A DNA stretch of 45,656 nt from Betaproteobacteria bacterium RIFCSPLOWO2_12_FULL_68_20. GTDB taxonomy: Bacteria; Pseudomonadota; Gammaproteobacteria; Burkholderiales; SG8-39. Position numbers and translations under genes: made by a program. The stretch covers positions 1 to 45,656 of the forward strand of contig MERQ01000037.1 in assembly GCA_001770655.1 (NCBI GenBank), read 5' to 3'. The stretch's first letter is position 1; each line of letters starts with the position of its first letter. Below are positions 25,074 to 32,428 of this stretch, in pieces. The notes under the pieces were generated by a model. It had not been told where the DNA came from. It searched no databases and worked only from the letters and a program-made list of their open reading frames with translations.

Positions 25074-25502
25074 TCAGACCCCCGCTTCTTGCAGCACCCG
25101 CGCGAGCGCGCGCGCGGGCGCGAGGACCTGTACGCCGCGGAGGGTGCGATCGAGGAAGGGACCGAAATCTCGCCTGTCGCCGGTCACCAGCACTTCGGCG
25201 CCCGCCTGCACGGCGGCGGCGAGGATCGGCGCGTCCTTGAGCGGCAGGCCTTCCTGCCGCGCCCATTCGACGAGGCTGGGGGGCGCTTCTGCCACGACAT
25301 CGATTGCCGAAAGCGCCTCGGCGAGCCGCTTTTCGTATTCGTTCGACTTCAACGCAAGATTGCGCTGCGCCTCCTCGAGCGCGTGGGCCGAGGTCTGGAG
25401 CGTGCATCGTCCCGCGCGGGCAAGGGCAACGAGCGCCTGCGCATTGCCCGCCTGCTGGTGCGCCGCGCTGAAGATGACGTTGGCGTCGAGGAAAAGCTTC
25501 AA
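25074..25502 (-). CDS. PIN-domain protein, likely toxin ribonuclease
   Basis: The 142-residue PIN-domain protein has the acidic residues expected for a magnesium-dependent RNase: Asp6 in LFLDANVIFSAA, Glu in LEEAQRNL, Asp in LKDAPILAAAVQAG and Asp in VTGDRRDFGPFLDRTLRG. The gene overlaps the upstream AbrB-type antitoxin by four bases, the usual order of antitoxin then toxin for this module class. PIN toxins of such pairs cut tRNA or rRNA when the antitoxin is lost. Confidence 0.85.
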   Translation of the reverse strand: MKLFLDANVIFSAAHQQAGNAQALVALARAGRCTLQTSAHALEEAQRNLALKSNEYEKRLAEALSAIDVVAEAPPSLVEWARQEGLPLKDAPILAAAVQAGAEVLVTGDRRDFGPFLDRTLRGVQVLAPARALARVLQEAGV

Positions 25503-25753
25503 CGCCTGCGTCGGCGCAGCGCTTTCTGCACCCGTTTGGCGTCCGCCGGCGCGAGCCGGTTGGACTGCTCGAATTCCTTCACCCGGGCCGCGGAGTAGAG
25601 CTCGATCGGGTACACGCCCGCCGGGCGCAGGATCACCGCGCCATCCTCGGTCGCCTCGACGAGCAGCGTCGCGCGGCCCTCAAGCCCGAGCTTGCGCAGC
25701 ACCGCGGCCGGCAGCGAGACCTGCCCTTTCTTGCCCAGCTTGACCACGTCCAT
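25499..25753 (-). CDS. AbrB/SpoVT-type antitoxin
   Basis: The 84-residue protein begins MDVVKLGKKGQVSLPAAVLR, the swapped-hairpin AbrB/MazE DNA-binding domain (about 1-48), in which the GKKGQVSLP loop is characteristic. The C-terminal tail (about 50-84; ARVKEFEQSNRLAPADAKRV) should bind and silence the PIN toxin. The gene heads the two-gene module, and an inverted repeat seven bases upstream is a likely autoregulatory operator. Confidence 0.85.
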   Translation of the reverse strand: MDVVKLGKKGQVSLPAAVLRKLGLEGRATLLVEATEDGAVILRPAGVYPIELYSAARVKEFEQSNRLAPADAKRVQKALRRRRR

Positions 25754-25759
25754 ACGATC

Positions 25760-25780
25760 TCCGGTATCCGGAATGCCGGA
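25760..25780. promoter_or_regulatory. Imperfect inverted repeat, putative antitoxin operator
   Basis: TCCGGTATCCGGAATGCCGGA has matching TCCGG/CCGGA ends and an inner TCCGGA palindrome. It lies just upstream of the antitoxin start at 25753, where an AbrB-type antitoxin usually binds to repress its own operon. A further TCCGGG occurs at about 25790. Confidence 0.4.
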
Positions 25781-25861
25781 TTATCTCATGTCCGGGCATC
25801 GGCGCGCGCAACAGCCCGCAATGCGCTATGGTGAGCGCCGTCCGTTCAATGGAGCGGCCGG

Positions 25862-26836
25862 ATGAGAACCATCGCCATCGAGGAGCATTTCACCACCCCG
25901 ATGTACCGGGCGAACGTCCCGGCGAACGAGTTCCGCAACTTCTACCTGACCTCGCGCAGCGGGCAGCTCGGCCACGACATCGTCGCCCAGCTCGCCGACC
26001 TCGGCGCCGAGCGGATCGCGCGCATGGACGCGGCGGGCGTGGACGTGCAGGTGCTCTCGTTCGGCTCGCCGGGTCCGCAGGCCTTCGCGCCGGATCTCGC
26101 CGTCCCCATGGCGCGCGACGCGAACGACCTCGCTTTTGAGGCCGTCAAGGCTCACCCGCAGCGCTTCGCCGCGTTCGCCGCGCTTCCCACTTCCGCCCCC
26201 GAGGCTGCGGCTGAAGAGCTGGAACGCTGCGTCGCCAAGCTCGGCTTCAAGGGCGCGATGATCCACGGCCACACGCGCGGCGAGTTCCTCGACGACAGGA
26301 AATACTGGGTGATCTTCGAGCGCGCGCAGGCGCTCGAGGTGCCGATCTACCTGCACCCGACGCTGCCGCACCCGGACGTTGTCCGCGCGTATTTCGGCGG
26401 CTACGAGGAGCTGGCGCGCGCCGGCTGGGGATTCATGATCGACACCAGCTGCCACTTCCTGCGCATCATGTTCTCGGGCCTGTTCGATGCCTACCCGAAG
26501 CTGCAGATCATCCTCGGGCACCTGGGCGAGGCGCTGCCGTTCGCGATGCACCGGCTTCACGACCACACGTATCGCGCCGCCGGGCGGCGCGGGCTGAAGA
26601 AGACGCCGCTCGAGTACCTGCGCGACAACCTCCTGGTGACGACGAGCGGCAACTGGTACGAGCCGGCGTTCCTGTGCACGCTGCTCGCGCTCGGGGCCGA
26701 CCGGATCCTGTTCGCGGTGGACTGGCCCTACGAGCCGAACCGCACCGGCGTCGAGTTCCTGAAGCGCCTTGCGCTCAGCGACGCCGACCGCGAGAAGATC
26801 GCGCACGCAAACGCCGAGCGCGTACTGCGCCTGTAG
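25862..26836 (+). CDS. Amidohydrolase-family aromatic decarboxylase, gamma-resorcylate decarboxylase-like
   Basis: The 324-residue protein belongs to the amidohydrolase-2/ACMSD group. It opens with IAIEEHFTTP, giving metal-ligand candidates Glu7 and His9; the others are His165 in IYLHPTLP and Asp287 in FAVDWPYEPN. His in ILGHLGEALPF is also conserved. This pattern, with TTSGNWYEPAF and GADRILF, fits gamma-resorcylate (2,6-dihydroxybenzoate), 2,3-dihydroxybenzoate and salicylate decarboxylases, which remove CO2 reversibly from ortho-hydroxybenzoates without a cofactor. A hydrolase role on another lactone or acid cannot be excluded. If gamma-resorcylate is the substrate, the product resorcinol would fit the transhydroxylase-family enzyme at 41-45 kb. 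Confidence 0.72.
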   Translation: MRTIAIEEHFTTPMYRANVPANEFRNFYLTSRSGQLGHDIVAQLADLGAERIARMDAAGVDVQVLSFGSPGPQAFAPDLAVPMARDANDLAFEAVKAHPQRFAAFAALPTSAPEAAAEELERCVAKLGFKGAMIHGHTRGEFLDDRKYWVIFERAQALEVPIYLHPTLPHPDVVRAYFGGYEELARAGWGFMIDTSCHFLRIMFSGLFDAYPKLQIILGHLGEALPFAMHRLHDHTYRAAGRRGLKKTPLEYLRDNLLVTTSGNWYEPAFLCTLLALGADRILFAVDWPYEPNRTGVEFLKRLALSDADREKIAHANAERVLRL

Positions 26837-26837
26837 C

Positions 26838-27812
26838 TTACTTGATGAGGCCGGTCTTGCGCGCGAGCGCCTCCACCGTGCGGTGCTCCTCGCGGATCTC
26901 GGCCACCACGTCCGCGGGCGGCGCGTAGCTGAGCACGATGCCGAGCTTGGCGAGCCGCTCGGCGGCCGCGGGGTTCTTCACTGCTTTCTCCACCGCCGGA
27001 ACGAGCGCGCGCGTCGCCTCGGCGGGAATGCCCGCAGGCGCGAAGAACGCGAGCCAGATCCCAAGCAGGTTCTGTGGGTAGCCCAGCTCGGCGAGCGTCG
27101 GGATGCCGGAGAACTCGGGGAACCGGGTCGAAATGACCATCCCGCGCATCGCGCCGCTCCTCAAGTGCGCGCTGAGCGCGCCGAGCGCGAGCACCACGCC
27201 TTCGATGTGCCCGCCGCGCAGCGCCGCGACCGCCGGCGCCGCGCCCTTGAACGGTACCGACACGAGTCCCGCACCGGTGAGCGAGTTGATTATCTCGACG
27301 CAGAAATCGCCGACCGAGCCGCTGCCGGCGGTGCCGATGCGCACCTTGCCGGGATTGTTCTTCGCGTGCTCGATCAACCCGCGGAAGTCCTTGAACGGCG
27401 CATCGCCCGCGACCACCAGAACGCTCGGGGTGCGCATCGCCATGCCGAGCGAGGTGAGGTCCTTCGTCGGATCGTAGGCGACCGTCTGCGGATCGAGCAC
27501 GCGCCGGTAAGTGAGCGAGGCGTTCACTCCGAAGAGCAGCGTATGGCCGTCCTTCAGGGCCTTCGCGACGCTGTTGGCGCCGATCACCCCGGCGGCGCCG
27601 GGCCGGTTCACCGGGACGATCGGCACCTTGAGCGCCGCACCCAGCTCCTCGGCGAGCACGCGTGCGCCGATGTCGGCCGCATCGCCCGGCGCGAGCGGAA
27701 TCACCAGCGTGATCGGGCCCTTCGGGAAATTCTGGGCGAGCGCCACCGGCGCGGCAAGAGGCAGCAGCGAAGCGGCGGCGAGCACGCACAGCGCAAACCT
27801 GATCCTGATCAT
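26838..27812 (-). CDS. Bug/TctC-family periplasmic solute receptor
   Basis: The 324-residue protein has a signal peptide (about 1-26, cleavage after VALAQ) followed by the Bug family pattern: FPKGPITLVIPLAPGDAAD, then VNRPGAAGVIGANSVAKAL, YDPTKDLTSLGMAMRTPSVL and FPEFSGIPTLAELGYP. Bug receptors bind carboxylates for tripartite tricarboxylate transporters. No TctA or TctB membrane gene is in the window; orphan Bug receptors are very common in Burkholderiales. It is divergent from the UbiD gene, so its ligand may be an aromatic acid. Confidence 0.88.
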   Translation of the reverse strand: MIRIRFALCVLAAASLLPLAAPVALAQNFPKGPITLVIPLAPGDAADIGARVLAEELGAALKVPIVPVNRPGAAGVIGANSVAKALKDGHTLLFGVNASLTYRRVLDPQTVAYDPTKDLTSLGMAMRTPSVLVVAGDAPFKDFRGLIEHAKNNPGKVRIGTAGSGSVGDFCVEIINSLTGAGLVSVPFKGAAPAVAALRGGHIEGVVLALGALSAHLRSGAMRGMVISTRFPEFSGIPTLAELGYPQNLLGIWLAFFAPAGIPAEATRALVPAVEKAVKNPAAAERLAKLGIVLSYAPPADVVAEIREEHRTVEALARKTGLIK

Positions 27813-27881
27813 GGCTTCCCTTTCTCGATATGCCGAGCCTGGGCGTATCGTGCCGCAATCGAAGACGATGGAGAACCCCCC

Positions 27882-29321
27882 ATGACGAAAGACATGCGCA
27901 GCTGGATCGCAGAGCTGGAGGCGGCCGGCGAACTGATACGCATTGACAAGCCGGTCGATCCCCTGACCCAGATGGGCTCGCTCCTTTACCAGTCGCGCGA
28001 AAAAGCGCTGTTGTTCGAAAACCTGCCGCACGGCTGGCGCTCGCTCGGGCAGGCGCCGGCCAACGTGCGCCACGCCGCGCTCGCGTTCGGCGAGCGCGAG
28101 GAGACGGTGGTGCCGGCGATCGCGGCGAGACTCGGCGCGCGCATCCCGCCGCAGACCCTCGGCGACGGGCCGGTGAAGCAGGTCAAGCTCGGCCGGGGCG
28201 AATTCGACCTCACGCAGCTTCCGGTGCACGTCGCGGGGCAGCGCGACGCCGGCCCGGTGATCGGCTCGGGGCTGCTCGTGTCCAGGGACCCCGACACCGG
28301 CGCGCGCAACGTCAGCTTCCACCGGCTGCAGATCAAGGGGGCGGCGAAGTCCGGGGTGCTCCTCTATCCGCGCCATACCTGGAAGAACTACCTGAAGTAC
28401 CAGGAGCGCAACCAGCCGATGCCGGTGGCGATCTTCATCGGCCACCACCCCGCCTACTACCTCGCCGCGGCGACCACCGCGGCCTACGGCGTCGACGAGT
28501 TCGAGATTGCCGGCGCCTATCTCGGCGAGCCGGCGCGCCTGGTGAAGTGCGAAACGGTCGATCTCGAGGTGCCGGCGGAGGCCGAGATCGTGCTCGAGGG
28601 CCACATCCCGCCGCACGTGCGCGAGGAGGAGGGGCCGTTTTCAGAGTTCCAGGACTACTACGTCACCGGCTCCGGCAAGAACCCGATCGTCGAGTACCAG
28701 TACATGACCCGCAGGCGCGACGCGATCTTCAAGAACCTGCAGAACGGCTCGGAGATGGAAGGCTGCGTGTTCCACAAGCTGCCGATGAGCGCGACCATCT
28801 TCCGGCGCCTGAAGGACGTCGGCGGCGGCCCGAACCTGCACAACGTGATGGCGCTGCCCGGGATCTTCGCGATCGCGGTGCAGATGACCCCGCGCGCCTA
28901 CGGCGAGGCGAAGAACCTGCTGCTCGCGGCGCTTTCCTCCGAGTACCAGCACCCGAAGATCGCGATCGCGGTGGATGCCGACGTGGACATCTTCAACCCT
29001 TCCGAGCTGCTGTGGGCGATCGCCACGCGCGTCAACCCGGAGCGCGACATCGTGATCATCCCCGACACGCACAACCACGCGATGGACGCGAGCCTGCCCG
29101 AGATCGGCGCGCCCGGCACGGCGCTGTGGCAGCGGCGCGGCTCCAAGATGCTGATCGACGCGACCATCCCGCCGCCCGCGGACGCCGCCGCGCGCGCCGC
29201 ATTCGAGCGCATCCGGCCGAGAAACCCGCAGCTGCGGCTGGAGGACTTCGCCGCCGAAGCGTCGCTGCCGATCGTGCGCTCGCTCGCGCCGCTGTTTTTC
29301 GGGTCGAAGCTGCTGCGCTGA
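27882..29321 (+). CDS. UbiD-family prenylated-FMN decarboxylase
   Basis: The 479-residue protein starts MTKDMRSWIAELEAAGELIR, the typical N-terminus of UbiD enzymes, which use prenylated FMN to add or remove CO2 on aromatic or unsaturated acids. Conserved segments are VSFHRLQIKG, IFIGHHPAYYLAAAT, REEEGPFSEFQDYYV with acidic active-site candidates, and DADVDIFNPSELLWAIATRV. No UbiX flavin prenyltransferase is encoded here, so the cofactor must come from elsewhere. The nitrilase gene follows after 25 bp, suggesting one transcript. The substrate is unknown; phenolic or heteroaromatic acids are likely from context. Confidence 0.9.
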   Translation: MTKDMRSWIAELEAAGELIRIDKPVDPLTQMGSLLYQSREKALLFENLPHGWRSLGQAPANVRHAALAFGEREETVVPAIAARLGARIPPQTLGDGPVKQVKLGRGEFDLTQLPVHVAGQRDAGPVIGSGLLVSRDPDTGARNVSFHRLQIKGAAKSGVLLYPRHTWKNYLKYQERNQPMPVAIFIGHHPAYYLAAATTAAYGVDEFEIAGAYLGEPARLVKCETVDLEVPAEAEIVLEGHIPPHVREEEGPFSEFQDYYVTGSGKNPIVEYQYMTRRRDAIFKNLQNGSEMEGCVFHKLPMSATIFRRLKDVGGGPNLHNVMALPGIFAIAVQMTPRAYGEAKNLLLAALSSEYQHPKIAIAVDADVDIFNPSELLWAIATRVNPERDIVIIPDTHNHAMDASLPEIGAPGTALWQRRGSKMLIDATIPPPADAAARAAFERIRPRNPQLRLEDFAAEASLPIVRSLAPLFFGSKLLR

Positions 29322-29346
29322 GGGCAGAGCGGAAGAGGAGGCGACC

Positions 29347-30294
29347 ATGCACGGGGGCAGATTTCGTGCGGCGGTGGTGCAGGCGGGCAGCGTCCCGTTC
29401 GACACGGCCGCGACCGTGGACAAGACGCTCGGGCTGATCGGGCGCTGCGCCGAGCGCGGCATCGAGCTCGCGGTGTTTCCCGAGGCGTTCGTCGGCGGCT
29501 ACCCGAAGGGAATCACCTTCGGCGCGGTGGTCGGCGCGCGCCGGCCCGAAGGCCGCGACTGGTTCGCTCGCTACCACGCCGGCGCCATCGCGGTCCCCGG
29601 CCGCGAGACCGAGGCCCTCGGCAAGGCCTGCATGCGCGCGCGGCTTCACGCCGTGGTCGGCGTGATCGAGCGCGACGGCGGCACGCTCTACTGCACGGTC
29701 GTTTTCTTCGGCCCGGACGGCGGGCTGCTCGGCAAACACCGCAAGCTGATGCCCACCGCCGCCGAGCGGCTGGTATGGGGCTACGGAGACGGCTCGACGC
29801 TGCCGGTGCTGGAGACGCCGCACGGCCGGCTCGGCGCGGTGATCTGCTGGGAGAACTACATGCCGATGCTGCGCATGGCGATGTACGCGAAGAACGTGCA
29901 GATCTACTGCGCGCCGACGGCGGACGACCGCGGCACCTGGCTGCCTTCGATGCAGATGGTCGCGCTCGAGGGACGCTGTTTCGTCCTTTCGGCCTGTCAG
30001 TACATCGCGCGCGGCGCCTACCCGGCAGACTACCCGTGCGAGCTGTCGAACGATCCGGGGTTCGTGCTGATGCGCGGCGGCTCGTGCGTCGTCGACCCTC
30101 TGGGCGGCGTGCTGGTGGCGCCGCACTTCCAGGGCGAGGCGATCCTCGAGGCCGAACTCGATCCGCTCGACATCGCGCGCGGCAAGTACGATTTCGACGT
30201 CGCCGGGCATTACGCGCGACCGGACGTGTTCCGGCTGTCGGTGAACGAAGCGCCGCAGCCGCCGGTGGCGTTCGGCGCGCGCGGCGGCGGCTGA
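29347..30294 (+). CDS. Nitrilase
   Basis: The 315-residue carbon-nitrogen hydrolase has the full catalytic triad: Glu46 in FPEAFVGGYP, Lys133 in GKHRKLMPT and Cys167 in VICWENYMPM. The sequence after the nucleophile (CWENY) is that of true nitrilases, which turn R-CN into R-COOH and NH3, rather than amidases. A carboxylate made by it could be substrate for the neighbouring UbiD decarboxylase or a CoA ligase. ATG 29347 is preceded by the purine-rich GGAAGAGGAG ribosome binding site. The next gene starts seven bases after the stop. Confidence 0.88.
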   Translation: MHGGRFRAAVVQAGSVPFDTAATVDKTLGLIGRCAERGIELAVFPEAFVGGYPKGITFGAVVGARRPEGRDWFARYHAGAIAVPGRETEALGKACMRARLHAVVGVIERDGGTLYCTVVFFGPDGGLLGKHRKLMPTAAERLVWGYGDGSTLPVLETPHGRLGAVICWENYMPMLRMAMYAKNVQIYCAPTADDRGTWLPSMQMVALEGRCFVLSACQYIARGAYPADYPCELSNDPGFVLMRGGSCVVDPLGGVLVAPHFQGEAILEAELDPLDIARGKYDFDVAGHYARPDVFRLSVNEAPQPPVAFGARGGG

Positions 30295-30300
30295 GCCGGC

Positions 30301-31437
30301 GTGAGCGCGCCGTTTCACGTCATCGCCAAGCCGAGCGGACCGGACTGCAACCTCGCCTGCGGCTATTGCTTCTACCTGGCCAAGGCGGCCATGTTTGCGC
30401 CAGGCGCGCCGCTACGCATGAGCGAGGCGGTGCTCGAAGCGTACGTCCGGCAGCATATCGAGGCGCAGCCGGTGCCGTACGCCGAGTTCATCTGGCAGGG
30501 CGGCGAGCCGACGCTGATGGGGATCAAGTTCTTCGAGCGCGCGCTGGAGTTGCAGCGCCGCTATCGGCGAGCGGGCATGACGATCGGCAATTCGTTCCAG
30601 ACCAACGGCGTGCTGCTGGAGGACGACTGGTGCGCGTTCCTTGAGGCGAACGGCTTCCTCGTCGGGCTGAGCCTCGACGGCCCGGCCGAGCTGCACGACG
30701 CCTGGCGCGTCAATCGCGGCGGACGGCCGACGTTCGCGGCCGCGTACAAGGCGCTGAAGCGGCTGCAGCGCCACGGCGTCGAGTACAACGTGCTCTGTGT
30801 CGTCAACGCGCGCAACGCGGTGCAACCGCGACGCGTGTACCGCTTCCTGCGTGGCGAGGGCGTGCGCCACATCCAGTTCATCCCGGCGGTGGGCCGGGAC
30901 GCGCGGGGTAACGTGACCGGGTGGACCGTGCCGCCGCGCGCCTGGGGCGAGTTTCTCACACGCACGTTCGACCAGTGGCTCGAGCGCGATGCGGGGCGCG
31001 TGACCGTGCAGCACTTCGACATCGCGCTCGGCGCCGCGGCCGGCATCGAGCCGCGCCTGTGCGCGCACGCGCGGCGCTGCGGCACGGCGCTCGCGCTCGA
31101 GCACAACGGCGACGTTTACGCCTGCGACCACTACGTGGAGCCCGCATACCGGCTCGGCAACCTGCTCGAGACGCCGCTGGGGGAGCTCGCGAATTCCGCC
31201 GCGCAGCGGCGCTTCGGCGCGGACAAGCTCGACTCGCTGCCGCGCCAATGCCGCGAGTGCGCGTTTCTCGCGGCGTGCAACGGCGGCTGCCCGAAGGACC
31301 GCTTCGTCGCGACCGGGGACGGCGAAGCGGGACTCAATTGCCTGTGCGAGGGGTACCGCCACTTCTTTGCGCACACTGCCAGGGTGTTCCGATCCCTTCT
31401 TAACACGCATCAAGGCCGGCATGGACCGGGGCGATAG
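30301..31437 (+). CDS. Radical SAM/SPASM enzyme, anaerobic sulfatase maturase-like
   Basis: The 378-residue protein begins at GTG 30301. The radical SAM motif is C16-x3-C20-x2-C23 (PDCNLACGYCFYL). It shows the anSME markers EFIWQGGEPTLMG and FQTNGVLL, and a C-terminal SPASM region with about eight cysteines (GDVYACDHYVEP; QCRECAFLAACNGGCPKDRF) for two auxiliary 4Fe-4S clusters. Maturases of this type convert a Cys or Ser of a sulfatase to formylglycine. No sulfatase is encoded in the window, so the target is remote or the protein modifies something else. It is co-directional with the UbiD and nitrilase genes. Confidence 0.87.
   Translation: MSAPFHVIAKPSGPDCNLACGYCFYLAKAAMFAPGAPLRMSEAVLEAYVRQHIEAQPVPYAEFIWQGGEPTLMGIKFFERALELQRRYRRAGMTIGNSFQTNGVLLEDDWCAFLEANGFLVGLSLDGPAELHDAWRVNRGGRPTFAAAYKALKRLQRHGVEYNVLCVVNARNAVQPRRVYRFLRGEGVRHIQFIPAVGRDARGNVTGWTVPPRAWGEFLTRTFDQWLERDAGRVTVQHFDIALGAAAGIEPRLCAHARRCGTALALEHNGDVYACDHYVEPAYRLGNLLETPLGELANSAAQRRFGADKLDSLPRQCRECAFLAACNGGCPKDRFVATGDGEAGLNCLCEGYRHFFAHTARVFRSLLNTHQGRHGPGR
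31400..31413. promoter_or_regulatory. Degenerate FNR-type box in the end of the maturase gene
   Basis: TTAACacgcATCAA matches the FNR consensus at 8 of 10 and lies inside the last codons of the radical SAM gene, about 100 bp before the YqeC-like gene. A weak TAGTCT at 31435-31440 is 31 bp downstream of its centre. The evidence is modest. Confidence 0.3.
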
Positions 31438-31511
31438 TCTGCTCTCGATGGCCTCGCGCCTGGTCGAGAAATACAACGCCTTTCACACCTGAGATCGGGA
31501 CGGCAGGTTCT

Positions 31512-32285
31512 TTGCTTCCGATCCTTGAGGCGTTCGCCATCGCGCGCGGCAGCGTGGTCGCGTTAGCGGGCGGCGGCGGCAAGACCTCGCTCATGTGGGC
31601 GCTGGCGCGCGCGGCGAGCGCGGCCGGCTGGCGCGTGCTGACCACGACGACCACGCGCATCCGGATGCCGCGCGAGGACGAATGCGCGCTGACCGTTCTC
31701 CTCGACGCGCGCGACGATCCGGTGGGCGTCCTGCGCGGCCACCTCGCGCGCACGCCGCACGTCACCGTGGCGGCGCGTCGCCGCGAAGAAGGCAAGCTCG
31801 GCGGGCTCGCGCCCGCGCTCGTCGACGCGATCGCGGCGGCCGGCATCGCCGAGCTGATCGTGGTCGAGGCCGACGGCGCGGCAGGGCGGCCGATCAAGGC
31901 GCCGCGCGAAGGCGAGCCCGTTTATCCCGGCTCGACGACGCTCGCCGTGATGGTGGTCGGCGTCGATGCGCTCGGCGTGCCGCTCGACGAGGCGCACGTG
32001 TTCCGTGCCGCGCTGGCGGCGCAAATTACCGGCCTGGAGCCGGGCGCTCGAGTTACGCCCGAGGCGGCGGCCGCGCTGCTGGTCGGTCCGGGCGGCCTCG
32101 CCGCCAAGGCGCCGGCGCGCGCGCGCATCGCGGTACTCGTGAACAAGGTGGAGGATGCGGCGGGCGAACGTGCGGCCCATGCGCTCGCGCAGCGCCTGCT
32201 CGAGCGCGGCGCGCCGCGGCTCGAGCGCGCGCTCATCGGAGCCGTGCTGCGCGCCGAGGCGGGCTTCGCAGTGCTCGAAAGGTAG
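31512..32285 (+). CDS. YqeC-like P-loop protein (Mo-hydroxylase accessory)
   Basis: The 257-residue protein starts at TTG 31512. The Walker A motif is LAGGGGKTSLMWALARA (about 18-34), followed by LTTTTTRIRMP and, near residue 118, the Walker B-like LIVVEADGAAGRPIKAP. This matches the YqeC family of putative accessory proteins for selenium-dependent molybdenum hydroxylases. No xanthine-dehydrogenase-type hydroxylase is in the window; the molybdenum enzymes here are of the DMSO-reductase fold. The real partner is therefore unknown. Confidence 0.72.
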   Translation: MLPILEAFAIARGSVVALAGGGGKTSLMWALARAASAAGWRVLTTTTTRIRMPREDECALTVLLDARDDPVGVLRGHLARTPHVTVAARRREEGKLGGLAPALVDAIAAAGIAELIVVEADGAAGRPIKAPREGEPVYPGSTTLAVMVVGVDALGVPLDEAHVFRAALAAQITGLEPGARVTPEAAAALLVGPGGLAAKAPARARIAVLVNKVEDAAGERAAHALAQRLLERGAPRLERALIGAVLRAEAGFAVLER

Positions 32286-32358
32286 AGAATCGCCTCGATG
32301 ACGCCGCCCGCGACGGCGCGCCTTGTCCGAGACGCCGCCGCAATGGGTCGCGCCCGGC

Positions 32359-32372
32359 TTAACCTGAATCAA
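32359..32372 (+). promoter_or_regulatory. Degenerate FNR-type box before the EntE-like gene
   Basis: TTAACctgaATCAA matches at 8 of 10, and a -10-like TAGGCT (32394-32399) is centred exactly 31 bp downstream, predicting a start near 32406. That favours ATG 32429 over an ATG at 32372, which would overlap the box. Confidence 0.4.
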
Positions 32373-32428
32373 TGTTGGGGTGGGCTGGAGCGGTAGGCTG
32401 CGAGCGTTTTCCGGCGCTCGACAAACTC

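Noticed and set aside
26836-26850. CTTGATGAGG near the end of the Bug receptor gene as an FNR half-site
   Set aside because: It lies at a gene end with no second half-site.
31421-31492. Short open frame [21 protein letters not shown]... between the maturase and YqeC-like genes
   Set aside because: Twenty-three codons, no ribosome binding site and no family; an internal ATG at 31448 coincides with a weakly predicted transcript start, but that is not enough to call a gene.
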